This document shows positions 1-9,427 of a stretch of 64,000 nt of DNA, one piece after another. The notes under the pieces were generated by a model that was given only the letters and a program-made list of their open reading frames with translations, was not told the origin of the DNA and did no database searches. Each line of letters opens with the position of its first letter. Position 1 is the stretch's first letter. The stretch comes from Candidatus Limnocylindrales bacterium (lineage in GTDB: Bacteria > Desulfobacterota > Binatia > UBA1149 > CAITLU01). The stretch covers positions 1 through 64,000 of the forward strand of contig DASPNR010000007.1 in the NCBI GenBank assembly GCA_035626395.1, read 5' to 3'. The position numbers and the translations under genes were made by a program.

Positions 1-3000
1 CGACGGTGTTGCCGTCATCGCACTCGTCGACGCCGGCCTGGACGATGCCGTCGCCGCACTCGGCGATCGTGCACGCATTCGTGCAGGCGTCCGTGTTCAC
101 GGTGTTGCCGTCGTCGCACTCGTCGACCCCGGCCTGGACGATGCCGTCGCCGCACTCGGCGATGGTGCACGCGTTCGTGCACGCGTCCGTGTCGACGGTG
201 TTGCCATCGTCGCACTCGTCCACGCCAGCCTGCACGAAGCCATCGCCGCACTCGGCGGTCTGACAGGTCGTCAGGCACGCGTCCGTATCGGACGTGTTGG
301 CGTCATCGCACTCCTCCACGCCCGCACGCGTGAAGCCGTCGCCACACTCGGCGGACTGGCACGTGTTCAGACACGCGTCGGTGTTGGAGGTGTTGGCGTC
401 GTCGCACTCCTCGACGCCGGCCTGCGTGAAGCCGTCGCCGCATTCGGCGGTCTGACAGGTCGTCAGGCAGGCGTCGATGTTGGACGTATTGCCGTCATCG
501 CATTCCTCGACGCCGGCCTGCGTGATGCCGTCGCCGCACTCGGCGACACTGCAGGCGTTCGTGCACGCGTCGTTGTTGTTCGTGTTGCCGTCGTCGCACT
601 CCTCGACGCCCTCCCGCACGAAGCCGTCGCCGCAGACCGCGATCGTGCAGTCGTTGGTGCACGCGTCGGTGTTGTCGGTGTTCTGGTCGTCGCACTCCTC
701 GTCGAGCGGACCCTGCGTGACGCCGTCACCGCAGAACTCGACCTGGCACTCGGAGCTGCAGCCGTCGTTGTTGTTCGTGTTGCCGTCGTCGCAGGTCTCG
801 CAGTTCAGCCCGTTGAACAGGATGTCCTGATCCGTGCCCGTGATCGAGGCTCCGACGAGTGGATCGTCGGAGTGCCACACCACCAGCCAGCGGCCGGCGT
901 CGCTTGTCTCGATGTACGGGAACAGGTCCTGCGGCGTGCCGCCCTGCTCGCCGACGTTGACGGTGGCCGGATCGGTCCAGGTGGCGCCGGCATCGTCGCT
1001 GGCCGCAGCCACGATGTCCTTGGAGCCGCCCGGCGAGGTGAACGCCTCGGTCTGCCAGGCGGCGCGGAACGTGCCCGCGCCGTCCGCGGCGATCTCGACC
1101 GCGCCGTTGCTGCCCACGTCGGTGTCGGCGTCGTTGTTGAGCGGCGCCGCCGGCGTCCAGGTAGCGCCGGCGTCGGTGGACACCGAGTAGAGGATGTCGT
1201 TGTCGGAGCCGATGGTGCCGCCGAGCGTGTTCTGCGAGCGCCATGCGACGATCCAGTCGCCGAGTCCGTTGGTTGCAAGCGACGGCTCGTCGTCGAGCTC
1301 GGGTGTGCCCGGCGTGGCATCCGTCACGCGCACCTGCGGCGACCAGGCAAAGGTCGGCGCGGTGGCCGTGGCCGCGAAGATCTCGAAGTCGGTGCCCTTG
1401 GTTCCGCCGAGGTTGTCGTTGGAGTGCCAGCTGGCGACCCAGACGCCGCTGCCGTCGGTGGCCAGGCTGACCGAGCCTTCCTCGCTCGGGTTGCCGGCCA
1501 CGACCGGATCGAGCGCGTTGCTGTTGAGCGGCGCCGCCGTCGACCACAGGCCGCCGTCGTTCGAGCTGACGGAGAACGCGATGTCCCGATCGCCGCCGAA
1601 CTGCGTGGTCGCCCAGCCGACCACGAAGTGCGTCTCGTCGGCCTCGATGTCGGGGAAGCGATCGAACGTCGAGCCGCCGCCGTTGCTGTTGAGCACGGCC
1701 GGTGCCGACCAAGTCGCGCCGTCATCCGTAGACACCGCGTAGAAGATGTCGCTCGTCGTCGTGACGCCGCCGATGGTACGGTCCCAAACGGCGATCCAGG
1801 TGCCGTCCCCGTCGGTGGCGATGTCCGGACGCTCGTCGCTCGAGTTGCTCGCGTCGCCGGCCGCATTGGTGTTGAGGGCGGCCGGAGTCGACCACGTGAA
1901 CCCATCGTCCGTCGACACCGAATAGAGGATGTCGAAGTCGGTACCGAAGGCGCCGCTGGCCTGCCAGACGGTGATCCAGGTCCCGCGGCCGTCGTCGACG
2001 GTGCGGGGGCGCGCATCGAGGGCCGAATCGGCCGTCATGCTGGCGTTCAGCGGAGCGACCGTTCCGAAGTCCTCGCAGACCTGGACGATCTCGTCGCCGC
2101 AGATCGGCAGCGTGCAGGCGTTGGTGCACTCGTCGTCGTCGATGTCGTTGCCGTCGTCGCACTCGTCGACGCCCGCCTGAACGATGCCGTCGCCGCACTC
2201 CGCGATCGTGCACGCGTTCGTGCACGCGTCCGTGTTCACCGTGTTGCCGTCGTCGCACTCGTCGACGCCCGCCTGGACGATGCCGTCGCCGCACTCGGCG
2301 ATCGTGCACGCGTTGGTGCAGGCATCGGTATCGACCGTGTTGCCGTCGTCGCACTCGTCGACGCCGGTCTGGACGATGCCGTCGCCGCACTCGGCGATCG
2401 TGCACGCGTTCGTGCAAGCGTCGTTGTCGTTCGTGTTGCCGTCGTCGCACTCGTCGACGCCCGCCTGGACGATGCCGTCGCCGCACTCCGCGATGGTGCA
2501 CGCATTCGTGCACGCGTCCGTGTTCACCGTGTTGCCGTCGTCGCACTCGTCGACGCCGGCCTGGACGATGCCGTCGCCGCACTCGGCGATCGTGCACGCA
2601 TTCGTGCAGGCATCGGTATCGACCGTGTTGCCGTCGTCGCATTCGTCGACACCCGCCTGGACGATGCCGTCGCCGCACTCGGCGATCGTGCATGCGTTGG
2701 TGCAGGCGTCCGTGTTCACCGTATTGCCGTCATCGCACTCGTCGACGCCGGCCTGGACGATGCCGTCGCCGCACTCGGCGATCGTGCACGCGTTGGTGCA
2801 GGCATCGGTATTGACCGTGTTGCCGTCGTCGCACTCGTCCACCCCGGCCTGAACGATGCCGTCACCGCACTCGGCGATCGTGCACGCGTTCGTGCAGGCA
2901 TCGGTATTGACCGTGTTGCCGTCGTCGCATTCATCCACCCCGGCTTGGACGATGCCGTCGCCGCACTCGGCGATGGTGCACGCATTGGTGCACTCGTCCG

Positions 3001-6000
3001 TGTTCACCGTGTTGCCGTCGTCGCACTCATCGACGCCGGTCTGGACCACGCCGTCGCCGCACTCGGCGATGTCGCACGTGTTCAGACACGCGTCGTTGTT
3101 GTTTGTGTTGCCGTCGTCGCATTCGTCCACGCCCGCCTGCACGAAACCGTCGCCGCACTCGGCGGTCTGGCAGGTGTTCAGGCAGGCGTCGGTGTTGGAC
3201 GTGTTGGCGTCGTCGCACTCCTCGACGCCCAGCTGCGTGAAGCCGTCACCGCACTCGGCGGTCTGACAGGTGGTCAGGCAGGCATCGGTGTTGGAGGTGT
3301 TGCCGTCGTCGCACTCTTCGACGCCGGCCTGCGTGATGCCGTCGCCGCACTCGGCGATGGTGCACGCGTTGGTGCAGGCATCGTTGTCGTTCGTGTTGCC
3401 GTCGTCGCATTCCTCGACGCCGTCGCGAACGAAGCCGTCGCCGCACTCGGCGACTTCGCAGTCGTTGGTGCACGCGTCGGTGTTGTCGGTGTTCTGGTCG
3501 TCGCACCCCTCGTCGCCGTTGGTCGTGCCGTCGCCGCAGAACTCGATCTGGCAATTCTCGTCGCAGCCGTCGCCGGCGGCCGTGCCGCCATCGTCGCAGG
3601 TCTCGCAGGTGATGCCGTTGAAGAGGATGTCCTGGTCGGTGCCGTTGACCGAGGAGCCCACGAGCGGATCGTTCGAATGCCAGGTCACCACGGTGCGGCC
3701 CGCGTCGCTGGCGTCGATGTGCGGGAACGCGTCCTGCGCCGTGCCGCCCTGCTCGCCCGCATTGACGACCGCGGGCTCGGTCCAGACCAGGCTGTCGTCG
3801 GTGGTTGCCGCGCCGACGATGTCCTTGGCACCGCCCGGAGCCGTGAAGGCCTCGGTCTGCCACACGGCGCGGAAGACGCCGTTGCCGTCGCCGGCCACTT
3901 CGACCGAGCCATTGCTGCCGGCGTCGGTGTCGGCGTCGCCGTTGAGGGCGGCCGGCGCCGCCCAGGACGAGCCGTCGGCGGAGGTCGAGAAGAGGATGTC
4001 GTTGTCGCTGCCGATGGTGCCGCCGAGGGTGTTCGCCGACCGCCAGGCGATCAGGAACAGGTCGTCGGTCGCCGCGATCGACGGCTCGTCGTCGAGCTCG
4101 GGAGTGCCCGGCGTCGCATCGCTCACGCGCACCATCGGGCTCCATGCAGAGGGAGAGCCGGCCGAGGCCGACGCGAAGATCTCGAAGTCGGTGCCCTTGG
4201 TGCCGCCCAGGTTGTCGTTCGAATGCCACGTCGCCACCCAGAGGCCGGCGGCGTTGACGGCGATCGAGACCGAGCCTTCCTCGCCCTTGTTCGGCGCAAC
4301 CACCGGCTCGCCCGCATTGCTGTTGAGCGCTGCCGGCGCCGACCAGGTCTGGCCGTCGTCCGCGGAGAACGAGTACGCGATGTCGCGATCCCCGCCGAAC
4401 TGCGAGGTGGTCCAGCCTACCGCGAAGAACTCGTCGTTGGCCTCGACGTCGGGGAAGCGGTCGAAGGTCGCGCCGCCGGTGCTGTTGAGCAGCGAGGGAG
4501 CGGACCAGGACGCGCCGTTGTCGGTCGAGCGCGAGAAGTAGATCTCGGAGGTCGCGTCGCCATTGGTGCGACGGTCGAAGACCACGACCCAATTGCCGTC
4601 CTCGTCGGTGGCGATGTCGGCGCGCTCGTCGTTGGTGGTCACAGGATCGGCGGCGCCGCCGATGGGATCGAGGAGTCCCGCCGGAGACCAGGTCTGGCCG
4701 TTGTCGGTGGAGACCGAGAAGAGGATGTCGAAATCGCTGCCGGCAAAGCCCATCGCCTGCCAGACCGTAATCCAGACGCCATGCTGATCGTTGGCGGTCT
4801 TCGGGCGCGCGTCCACGCCGCTATCGGTCGTCGCGTTGCTGTTGAGGACGCCGACGGCGCCGAATTCCTCGCAGACCTGGACGAAACCGTCGCCGCACTC
4901 GGCCGCCTCGCAGGCGTTGGTGCACTCATCGGTGTTGACCGAGTTGCCGTCGTCGCATTCCTCGACGCCGAACCACGGGAAGCCGTCGCCGCATTCGGCG
5001 TCGTTGCACGCGTTGGTGCAGGCGTCGTTGTTGCTGGTGTTGGCGTCGTCGCACTCCTCCACCCCGGCCTGCTCGAAGCCGTCGCCGCATTCCGCGGTCT
5101 GGCACGTGTTCAGGCACGCGTCGGTGTTGGAGGTGTTGGCGTCGTCGCACTCCTCGATGCCGGCCTGCGTGAACCCGTCGCCGCATTCGGCGGTCTGGCA
5201 GGTGTTCAGGCAGGCGTCCGTGTTCGACGTGTTGGCGTCATCGCACTCCTCGACGCCGGCCTGGGTGAAGCCGTCGCCGCACTCGGCGCTCTGGCAGGTG
5301 TTCAGGCAGGCATCGGTGTTGGAGCTGTTGGCGTCGTCGCACTCCTCGCCCGGCTGGGTGAAGCCGTCACCGCACTCGGCGATGGTGCAGGCGTTGGTGC
5401 AGAGGTCGTTGTTGCTCGTGTTGCCGTCGTCGCACTCTTCGACGCCCGCGCGCACGATCCCGTCGCCGCACACCGCGTTGTCGCAGGCGTTGGTGCAGGC
5501 GTCGTTGTCGTTGGTGTTGCCGTCGTCGCACTCTTCGCCGAACTGGACCTTGCCGTTGCCGCAGATTTCGTTGTCGCAGTCGGCATCGCAGCCGTCGCCG
5601 TTGGTGGTGTTGCCATCGTCGCACTGCTCGTCGGTGTCGTTGACGACCTGGTCGCCGCAGAACTCGTCGATGCAGAAGGCGTTGCAGCCGTCGCCCGACA
5701 TCGTGTTGCCGTCGTCGCACTGCTCGATGCCGTCGATGCCGCCGTCGCCGCAGCTCGAGATGACCGTGATGGTGCAGGTGACGTTGTTGGTGCAGGCGTC
5801 CGCAACGGAGCCGGCGGGGGCGGCCACGCCGTCGTCCGGGTGCAGCGTGAGGTTGTAGACGCCGACGTCGGTCAGATCCGGGTCCCAGTCGATGTCGCTG
5901 CGCGAGGGGTTGCCGGGCGTGTTCATGAACACCAGGCCCTTGGCCTGCGCACCGCCGTCGGCGATCAGCGTAACGGTCGTGGTCTGCCCGTCCTCGGGGC

Positions 6001-7129
6001 TGATGTAGTCGAGCGCCAGGTCCACGTCCTGGTCGGGGAAGGAGACGTCCACGGTCACCGAGCAGGTGTTGCCGGCGTTGGGATTGGGCGAGAACAGCGG
6101 AATGGGAAGGATGTTGTTGTTGGGGCCGGACTCGGCGCAGAAGCAGGTCCAGAAGCCGTCGAGGAAGTCGACGCCATCGGTGGTGCCGAAGGGGCCGTCG
6201 TAGGCGTTGCCGTCCTCGTCGAACTCGCCGATCTGGAACGAATTGAGCGTGTCGCCCTTGTTGCCGCCGACGTTGGCCGGCGCGCCGCCGAAGCCGTTCA
6301 CGCCGCCGGAGGCGTCGCCGGCGGTCCAGTCCATGTTGTTGAAGATGAAGCAGATGGTGTTGCCGAGGCCCATGGTCGTGTTGGTGCCGTCGGAGATCGC
6401 CACCTGGAAGGTGTTGAGCTTGTTGCCGTTCTCGTCGAAGTAGCCGACGTTGTCCCAGGTCGTGACCAGCGCGTTGGGCAGGTGCTTCTGCCAGACGCGG
6501 CCGACGTCGCAGGTCTCGTCACCGGTATCGACGTCCGCCCACCACGGAGCGACCATCGTGACCTTGCCGCGGTCGACGCCGGCGAGATCGGGAATCGGGA
6601 AGCCCGTGGGCGTGCCGGGGCTGAAGTCCTCGTCGAACGACAGGTTGCCGTTGTTGTTGATCCACGCCGTGACGAAGTCCTTGTTATAGAAGGGGAAATT
6701 GAAGTTCAGCGGCACCTGGGCCGAGTCGTCGTCGTTGTTCTGGCCGGCGTCGTGCGCGAAGCCGTCGCCGACTCCGGGGCCGTCGCCGAAGAAATCGACG
6801 AGCGCAAAGCCGCCGTCCAGCGGGAAGAGAAGGTTGGTGGGGTCTCCGCTGTCGGGCGCCACCGGACATTGCGGATCCAGCGTCGTGGTGCTCGCGAGCA
6901 GCGTCGAGCTCACCGCCACCGGAAACGACGTCGTCGAGGACAGTCCTCTCGTCGTCGCGTTCTTGCTCTCGCCTGCCGGCGCCTGGGTCGGCCATCCGCC
7001 GACCAGCTCGCCCTTGTAAGGAATCGGGCGGCCGATCAGATCCCGCTTGTCGATATCGTCCTGCGCTTTGGCAACGCCGGCCAGGACGGAGAGGAACGAA
7101 GCGAGCGCAACTACAGACCTGAAATTCAT
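1..7129 (-). CDS. Giant secreted modular protein: NIDO-like domain plus cysteine-rich repeats and BNR propellers (partial, C-terminus off window)
   Basis: The frame is open from an ATG at 7129 to the left edge, giving at least 2376 residues, and the stop lies outside the window. A signal peptide occupies residues 1-22 (ends AGVAKA). A nidogen-like domain follows at about 140-331, with PFYNKDF and VAPWWADVD motifs. Next comes a beta-sandwich stretch at about 355-455. Then there are about nine 32-residue CGDG...ECDDGN repeats (about 455-755), a BNR/Asp-box block (about 767-1170, boxes such as STDNGASW), about sixteen repeats (1176-1690), a second BNR block (1693-2100, STDDGATW) and at least eight more repeats. 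The repeats match the myxococcus disulfide repeat/DUF4215 family. The role is probably adhesive or structural at the cell surface; no catalytic sialidase residues were sought. A sigma70-like promoter lies upstream. Confidence is high for the gene and low for its function. Confidence 0.9.
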   Translation of the reverse strand, partial: MNFRSVVALASFLSVLAGVAKAQDDIDKRDLIGRPIPYKGELVGGWPTQAPAGESKNATTRGLSSTTSFPVAVSSTLLASTTTLDPQCPVAPDSGDPTNLLFPLDGGFALVDFFGDGPGVGDGFAHDAGQNNDDDSAQVPLNFNFPFYNKDFVTAWINNNGNLSFDEDFSPGTPTGFPIPDLAGVDRGKVTMVAPWWADVDTGDETCDVGRVWQKHLPNALVTTWDNVGYFDENGNKLNTFQVAISDGTNTTMGLGNTICFIFNNMDWTAGDASGGVNGFGGAPANVGGNKGDTLNSFQIGEFDEDGNAYDGPFGTTDGVDFLDGFWTCFCAESGPNNNILPIPLFSPNPNAGNTCSVTVDVSFPDQDVDLALDYISPEDGQTTTVTLIADGGAQAKGLVFMNTPGNPSRSDIDWDPDLTDVGVYNLTLHPDDGVAAPAGSVADACTNNVTCTITVISSCGDGGIDGIEQCDDGNTMSGDGCNAFCIDEFCGDQVVNDTDEQCDDGNTTNGDGCDADCDNEICGNGKVQFGEECDDGNTNDNDACTNACDNAVCGDGIVRAGVEECDDGNTSNNDLCTNACTIAECGDGFTQPGEECDDANSSNTDACLNTCQSAECGDGFTQAGVEECDDANTSNTDACLNTCQTAECGDGFTQAGIEECDDANTSNTDACLNTCQTAECGDGFEQAGVEECDDANTSNNDACTNACNDAECGDGFPWFGVEECDDGNSVNTDECTNACEAAECGDGFVQVCEEFGAVGVLNSNATTDSGVDARPKTANDQHGVWITVWQAMGFAGSDFDILFSVSTDNGQTWSPAGLLDPIGGAADPVTTNDERADIATDEDGNWVVVFDRRTNGDATSEIYFSRSTDNGASWSAPSLLNSTGGATFDRFPDVEANDEFFAVGWTTSQFGGDRDIAYSFSADDGQTWSAPAALNSNAGEPVVAPNKGEEGSVSIAVNAAGLWVATWHSNDNLGGTKGTDFEIFASASAGSPSAWSPMVRVSDATPGTPELDDEPSIAATDDLFLIAWRSANTLGGTIGSDNDILFSTSADGSSWAAPAALNGDADTDAGSNGSVEVAGDGNGVFRAVWQTEAFTAPGGAKDIVGAATTDDSLVWTEPAVVNAGEQGGTAQDAFPHIDASDAGRTVVTWHSNDPLVGSSVNGTDQDILFNGITCETCDDGGTAAGDGCDENCQIEFCGDGTTNGDEGCDDQNTDNTDACTNDCEVAECGDGFVRDGVEECDDGNTNDNDACTNACTIAECGDGITQAGVEECDDGNTSNTDACLTTCQTAECGDGFTQLGVEECDDANTSNTDACLNTCQTAECGDGFVQAGVDECDDGNTNNNDACLNTCDIAECGDGVVQTGVDECDDGNTVNTDECTNACTIAECGDGIVQAGVDECDDGNTVNTDACTNACTIAECGDGIVQAGVDECDDGNTVNTDACTNACTIAECGDGIVQAGVDECDDGNTVNTDACTNACTIAECGDGIVQAGVDECDDGNTVDTDACTNACTIAECGDGIVQAGVDECDDGNTVNTDACTNACTIAECGDGIVQAGVDECDDGNTNDNDACTNACTIAECGDGIVQTGVDECDDGNTVDTDACTNACTIAECGDGIVQAGVDECDDGNTVNTDACTNACTIAECGDGIVQAGVDECDDGNDIDDDECTNACTLPICGDEIVQVCEDFGTVAPLNASMTADSALDARPRTVDDGRGTWITVWQASGAFGTDFDILYSVSTDDGFTWSTPAALNTNAAGDASNSSDERPDIATDGDGTWIAVWDRTIGGVTTTSDIFYAVSTDDGATWSAPAVLNSNGGGSTFDRFPDIEADETHFVVGWATTQFGGDRDIAFSVSSNDGGLWSTAAPLNSNALDPVVAGNPSEEGSVSLATDGSGVWVASWHSNDNLGGTKGTDFEIFAATATAPTFAWSPQVRVTDATPGTPELDDEPSLATNGLGDWIVAWRSQNTLGGTIGSDNDILYSVSTDAGATWTPAAPLNNDADTDVGSNGAVEIAADGAGTFRAAWQTEAFTSPGGSKDIVAAASDDAGATWTDPATVNVGEQGGTPQDLFPYIETSDAGRWLVVWHSDDPLVGASITGTDQDILFNGLNCETCDDGNTNNNDGCSSECQVEFCGDGVTQGPLDEECDDQNTDNTDACTNDCTIAVCGDGFVREGVEECDDGNTNNNDACTNACSVAECGDGITQAGVEECDDGNTSNIDACLTTCQTAECGDGFTQAGVEECDDANTSNTDACLNTCQSAECGDGFTRAGVEECDDANTSDTDACLTTCQTAECGDGFVQAGVDECDDGNTVDTDACTNACTIAECGDGIVQAGVDECDDGNTVNTDACTNACTIAECGDGIVQAGVDECDDGNTV

Positions 7130-7440
7130 GAAGACCCCCAAGGTCTTGTTTCCGGAAGCGGCCTCCGGACCCGACCAACAAAGCGCGCGGAACCCCCCGC
7201 GAGCCAAAACGAGACAGAAGCTCGAATATCGACCGCAGGAGTCGATCCTGTCAAGCAATGGCACGGCCGCGTGTCGGACGCGTCAGGGCTTGAAAAGAGC
7301 TGCCTGCAAATCGCCCCTGGTATAAATCGGTACTGGCCGGGCTAATCAAGGCTCACGGCCGGTAACGGCAAAATATTTATGGACTTTTCCTGGACCGGCG
7401 CGTGCAGCAATGCACCTTTGGCCGCCGTGCCGGCGCCTGT
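7130..7440. other. Intergenic region between the giant gene and the SDR gene (311 nt)
   Basis: Both flanking genes are on the minus strand, so this holds the upstream region of the giant repeat gene and the 3' flank of the SDR gene. Apart from the promoter listed separately I see no ORF with family resemblance. A small GTGCA/TGCAC inverted repeat near 7405-7418 has no T-run and is not called as a terminator. Confidence 0.6.
7225..7254 (-). promoter_or_regulatory. Sigma70-like promoter of the giant repeat protein
   Basis: On the minus strand a perfect TTGACA (7254-7249) is followed, after 18 nt, by GATATT (7230-7225; 4 of 6 matches to TATAAT). This would start transcription near 7218, leaving a 5' leader of about 90 nt before the ATG at 7129. 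It is the best promoter match in the intergenic region, but it is a pattern match only. Confidence 0.45.
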
Positions 7441-8235
7441 TCAGGAGGCGACGGTGTCCTCGCCGCCGTCGACGCCGATGACGGCGCCCGATATCCATTG
7501 AGCGCCCGGCTCGGCCAGCAGCGCGACCACGGACGCGACGTCCTGCGGCCGGGTCAGGCGGCCCCCGGGATTCAGCCGCCGCGCCGTCTCCATCATCTTC
7601 TCGTGGCCGCCGATGCGGCGAAGGGCCGGCGTATCGGTGACCCCTGCCCGAAGCGCGTTGACCGTGATGCGGCGCGGGCCGAGCTCGAGCGCGAGCTGGC
7701 GAACGTACGCTTCCAGAGCCGCCTTGGCGGCCGAGACCATCCCGTAGGCTGCCGTGGCGCGCGCGGCTCCGGCCGAGGTCATGGCCAGGATGCGGCTGCC
7801 CTCGCCGAGCAGCCCCGCCCACACCAGATCCTGCGTCCAGTAGACCAGCGAGTTGGCCATGACCTCCAAGGTCATGGCGATCTGCGCCGGCCGGGCCGAT
7901 TCCTTCGGCGACTCACCGACCAGCGGCGATAGCGACCCGAACGCCAGCGAATGGAAGAGAAGGCGAAGATGGCCTGGCCCGCAGCGTTCCTTCAGGGCCG
8001 CCACGACCTCGGAGCGGCGCTCGGGATCGGCCGCATTGACGTTGAAGAACAGGGTATCGACTCCGGCCTGCTCGCAGGCCTGGCGAGTCTCCACCGCCGC
8101 CGCAACCGTCGAGCGCCGGTCCAGATGCACGCCGCAGACATGATAGCCCTTGGCAGCCATCGTTCTGCACACTGCCGATCCGAAACCGCTCGACGCACCC
8201 AGCACGACGATCCAATCTCGCGCCGCATCGGTCAT
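7441..8235 (-). CDS. SDR-family oxidoreductase, FabI/FabL-like enoyl-ACP reductase candidate
   Basis: A 264-residue Rossmann protein. It begins with the nucleotide-binding motif GASSGFGSAVC and has NVNAADPERR in the acidic loop region. The catalytic pair has the spacing Y-GMVSAA-K, i.e. Tyr-x6-Lys. That spacing typifies enoyl-ACP reductases of the FabI/FabL type rather than classical SDRs (Tyr-x3-Lys). The C-terminus has the usual SDR SG..I.VDGG pattern. The likely reaction is NAD(P)H-dependent reduction of an enoyl thioester in fatty acid synthesis, but substrate specificity cannot be read from sequence. The ATG at 8235 was preferred over an upstream in-frame TTG at 8271. It is divergent from the small membrane protein at 8372. 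Confidence 0.7.
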   Translation of the reverse strand: MTDAARDWIVVLGASSGFGSAVCRTMAAKGYHVCGVHLDRRSTVAAAVETRQACEQAGVDTLFFNVNAADPERRSEVVAALKERCGPGHLRLLFHSLAFGSLSPLVGESPKESARPAQIAMTLEVMANSLVYWTQDLVWAGLLGEGSRILAMTSAGAARATAAYGMVSAAKAALEAYVRQLALELGPRRITVNALRAGVTDTPALRRIGGHEKMMETARRLNPGGRLTRPQDVASVVALLAEPGAQWISGAVIGVDGGEDTVAS

Positions 8236-8285
8236 TTTCCCGACGGTAGGTTCGCGGGGACGAAGCCGCAAGCGCAGCCGCTGCG

Positions 8286-8314
8286 TGGACCTGCGATTGC
8301 ACGTTTGCTATACC
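8286..8314 (+). promoter_or_regulatory. Possible promoter for the small coiled-coil membrane protein
   Basis: TGGACC (8286-8291) and TATACC (8309-8314) lie 17 nt apart, about 58 nt before the ATG at 8372. Each box matches its consensus at four of six positions. This is a weak but well-spaced match. Confidence 0.3.
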
Positions 8315-8371
8315 GGCGCCCACTCGCGGTAGCGGTCCCGCCCGCGCCCCTCGACATAGAAGGAGGATTGC

Positions 8372-8722
8372 ATGGCTGAGGAAGAGAAGACTCCGCAACA
8401 GGAGCTCAAGGAAAAGACCTGGCAGGCCGCCAACAACATCGTCGTCGCGGCAGCGCTCCTCGGAGGCGGCTACTTCATCGGCTACTGGCAGTACGGTGAC
8501 GCTCCCGCCCTTCGCGACAAGGTCAAGCAGCAGCAGGACCGCATCGTCGACCTGGAGAACGAGCGCGAGACGGTAAGTACGCGCCTGGCGAAGGAAACGC
8601 GCGACAAGGAAGTGTGCGACAAGGAGCTCAAGAGCGCGCGCGACGCTTCCAAGGCCGCCGGTGCCGCGGCCGCCGCGCCCGCTGCGCCGGCCGCCACTCC
8701 GCCGCCGGTCGCCATCGAGTAG
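8372..8722 (+). CDS. Small membrane-anchored coiled-coil protein, family not recognised
   Basis: A 116-residue protein starting at an ATG preceded by a strong AAGGAGG ribosome-binding site. A charged N-terminus (residues 1-20) is followed by one predicted membrane segment at about 23-42 (IVVAAALLGGGYFIGYW). A heptad-like stretch rich in K, E, Q and R follows at about 48-92, and the tail is Ala/Pro-rich. There is a single Cys at about residue 86. The layout suggests a membrane-tethered rod. I cannot assign a family. It converges with the minus-strand gene ending at 8729. Confidence 0.7.
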   Translation: MAEEEKTPQQELKEKTWQAANNIVVAAALLGGGYFIGYWQYGDAPALRDKVKQQQDRIVDLENERETVSTRLAKETRDKEVCDKELKSARDASKAAGAAAAAPAAPAATPPPVAIE

Positions 8723-8728
8723 GCGCGC

Positions 8729-9001
8729 CTACAGGTAGGGAACGAAGTTCCGCAACGCCTTGAGCAGCGCCTCGACGTTGGGATCGGCGTCGCTCACCTC
8801 CAGCATCGCTTCGTAGTACGCCCGGACCCGGGTCGTGTCCTGGCTTTCGATGGGCAGCGAGAGGTGGCCTTCCACCTCTCGCAGCATCGGCTGAATCTCC
8901 AGCTTCGATTCGATCGGCATGTCCTCGGACACGGCCACGACCAGCTTGAGCCGCCCGAGGATCTTGGCGGCCATCTCACCATCGGACAGTTTCTGAACCA
9001 T
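8729..9001 (-). CDS. Small conserved-looking hypothetical protein (90 aa)
   Basis: Ninety residues starting at ATG 9001, with GAGG upstream at suitable spacing. Longer upstream reading in this frame is low-complexity Arg/Ala and overlaps the next gene, so it was rejected. The protein is acidic and probably alpha-helical (LGRLKLVVAVSEDM, PMLREVEGHLSLPI, EALLKALRNFVPYL), with no membrane segment or known motif. It sits 44 nt downstream of the TPR gene on the same strand, probably in one transcript. Function unknown. Confidence 0.6.
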   Translation of the reverse strand: MVQKLSDGEMAAKILGRLKLVVAVSEDMPIESKLEIQPMLREVEGHLSLPIESQDTTRVRAYYEAMLEVSDADPNVEALLKALRNFVPYL

Positions 9002-9045
9002 CGCCTGCCTCGCTTGCCGACGAGCCGCCGCGTCAGCTGCCCCCG

Positions 9046-9390
9046 TCAGCTGCCCTGGATCTGGCGCTTCCAGTCCAGCACCTTGGCCTTGGCCGCCGCC
9101 TCTTCGGCTTCGGGGATGCGACCGGCCCGTTGATAGAACACGGACAGGTTGGTGTAGGCGAGCACGTCCTCGGGATCGAGGTCGATGATGCGCCTGGCGC
9201 ACTCGATCGCCTGCTCGAACTCGCTGCGCGCCATGTGGACCATCGCCTTGCCCAGAATCGCGTCCTTGTAGGTCGGGTCCAGGGCAATGGCGCGCTCGAA
9301 GCGGTCGAGCGCCTCGTCGTGCCGCCCCTCGCCGTGCAGATCGGAGCCTTCGAAAAACAGCTCCTCGACTTCCTCGTCATGCTCGCCCAT
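9046..9390 (-). CDS. Tetratricopeptide repeat protein (114 aa)
   Basis: Starts at ATG 9390 with MGEHDEEVEELFFEGSDLHG. Residues about 12-105 form three TPR units, with the expected small and aromatic positions and the DPxx turn between helices (IALDPTYKDA, DLDPEDVLAYTN). It is a small cytoplasmic scaffold with no signal peptide. Further upstream reading in this frame is antisense to luxE and is not coding-like. It is divergent from the luxE-like gene with only 37 nt between start codons, and is followed by the 90-residue hypothetical. Confidence 0.75.
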   Translation of the reverse strand: MGEHDEEVEELFFEGSDLHGEGRHDEALDRFERAIALDPTYKDAILGKAMVHMARSEFEQAIECARRIIDLDPEDVLAYTNLSVFYQRAGRIPEAEEAAAKAKVLDWKRQIQGS

Positions 9391-9427
9391 TCGGCCGCCC
9401 AGGCTACTCGCCCTGGGTTTCGGTGCA

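Noticed and set aside
2160..3600. The 96-base tandem array as a CRISPR or satellite
   Set aside because: Repeats are contiguous, in frame, three-base periodic and code for a known cysteine-rich repeat; there are no spacers.
872..7345. A 2157-codon open frame on the plus strand opposite the giant repeat gene
   Set aside because: Its translation is a monotonous VxALVDAxLxDAVAALGD pattern, the exact antisense of the CDDGN repeats. It has no ribosome-binding site or domain, and the minus frame has a signal peptide, NIDO motifs and Asp boxes. High GC and the 96-base period keep the antisense frame open.
7405..7418. GTGCA/TGCAC inverted repeat as a terminator of the SDR gene
   Set aside because: Only a five-pair stem and no T-run.
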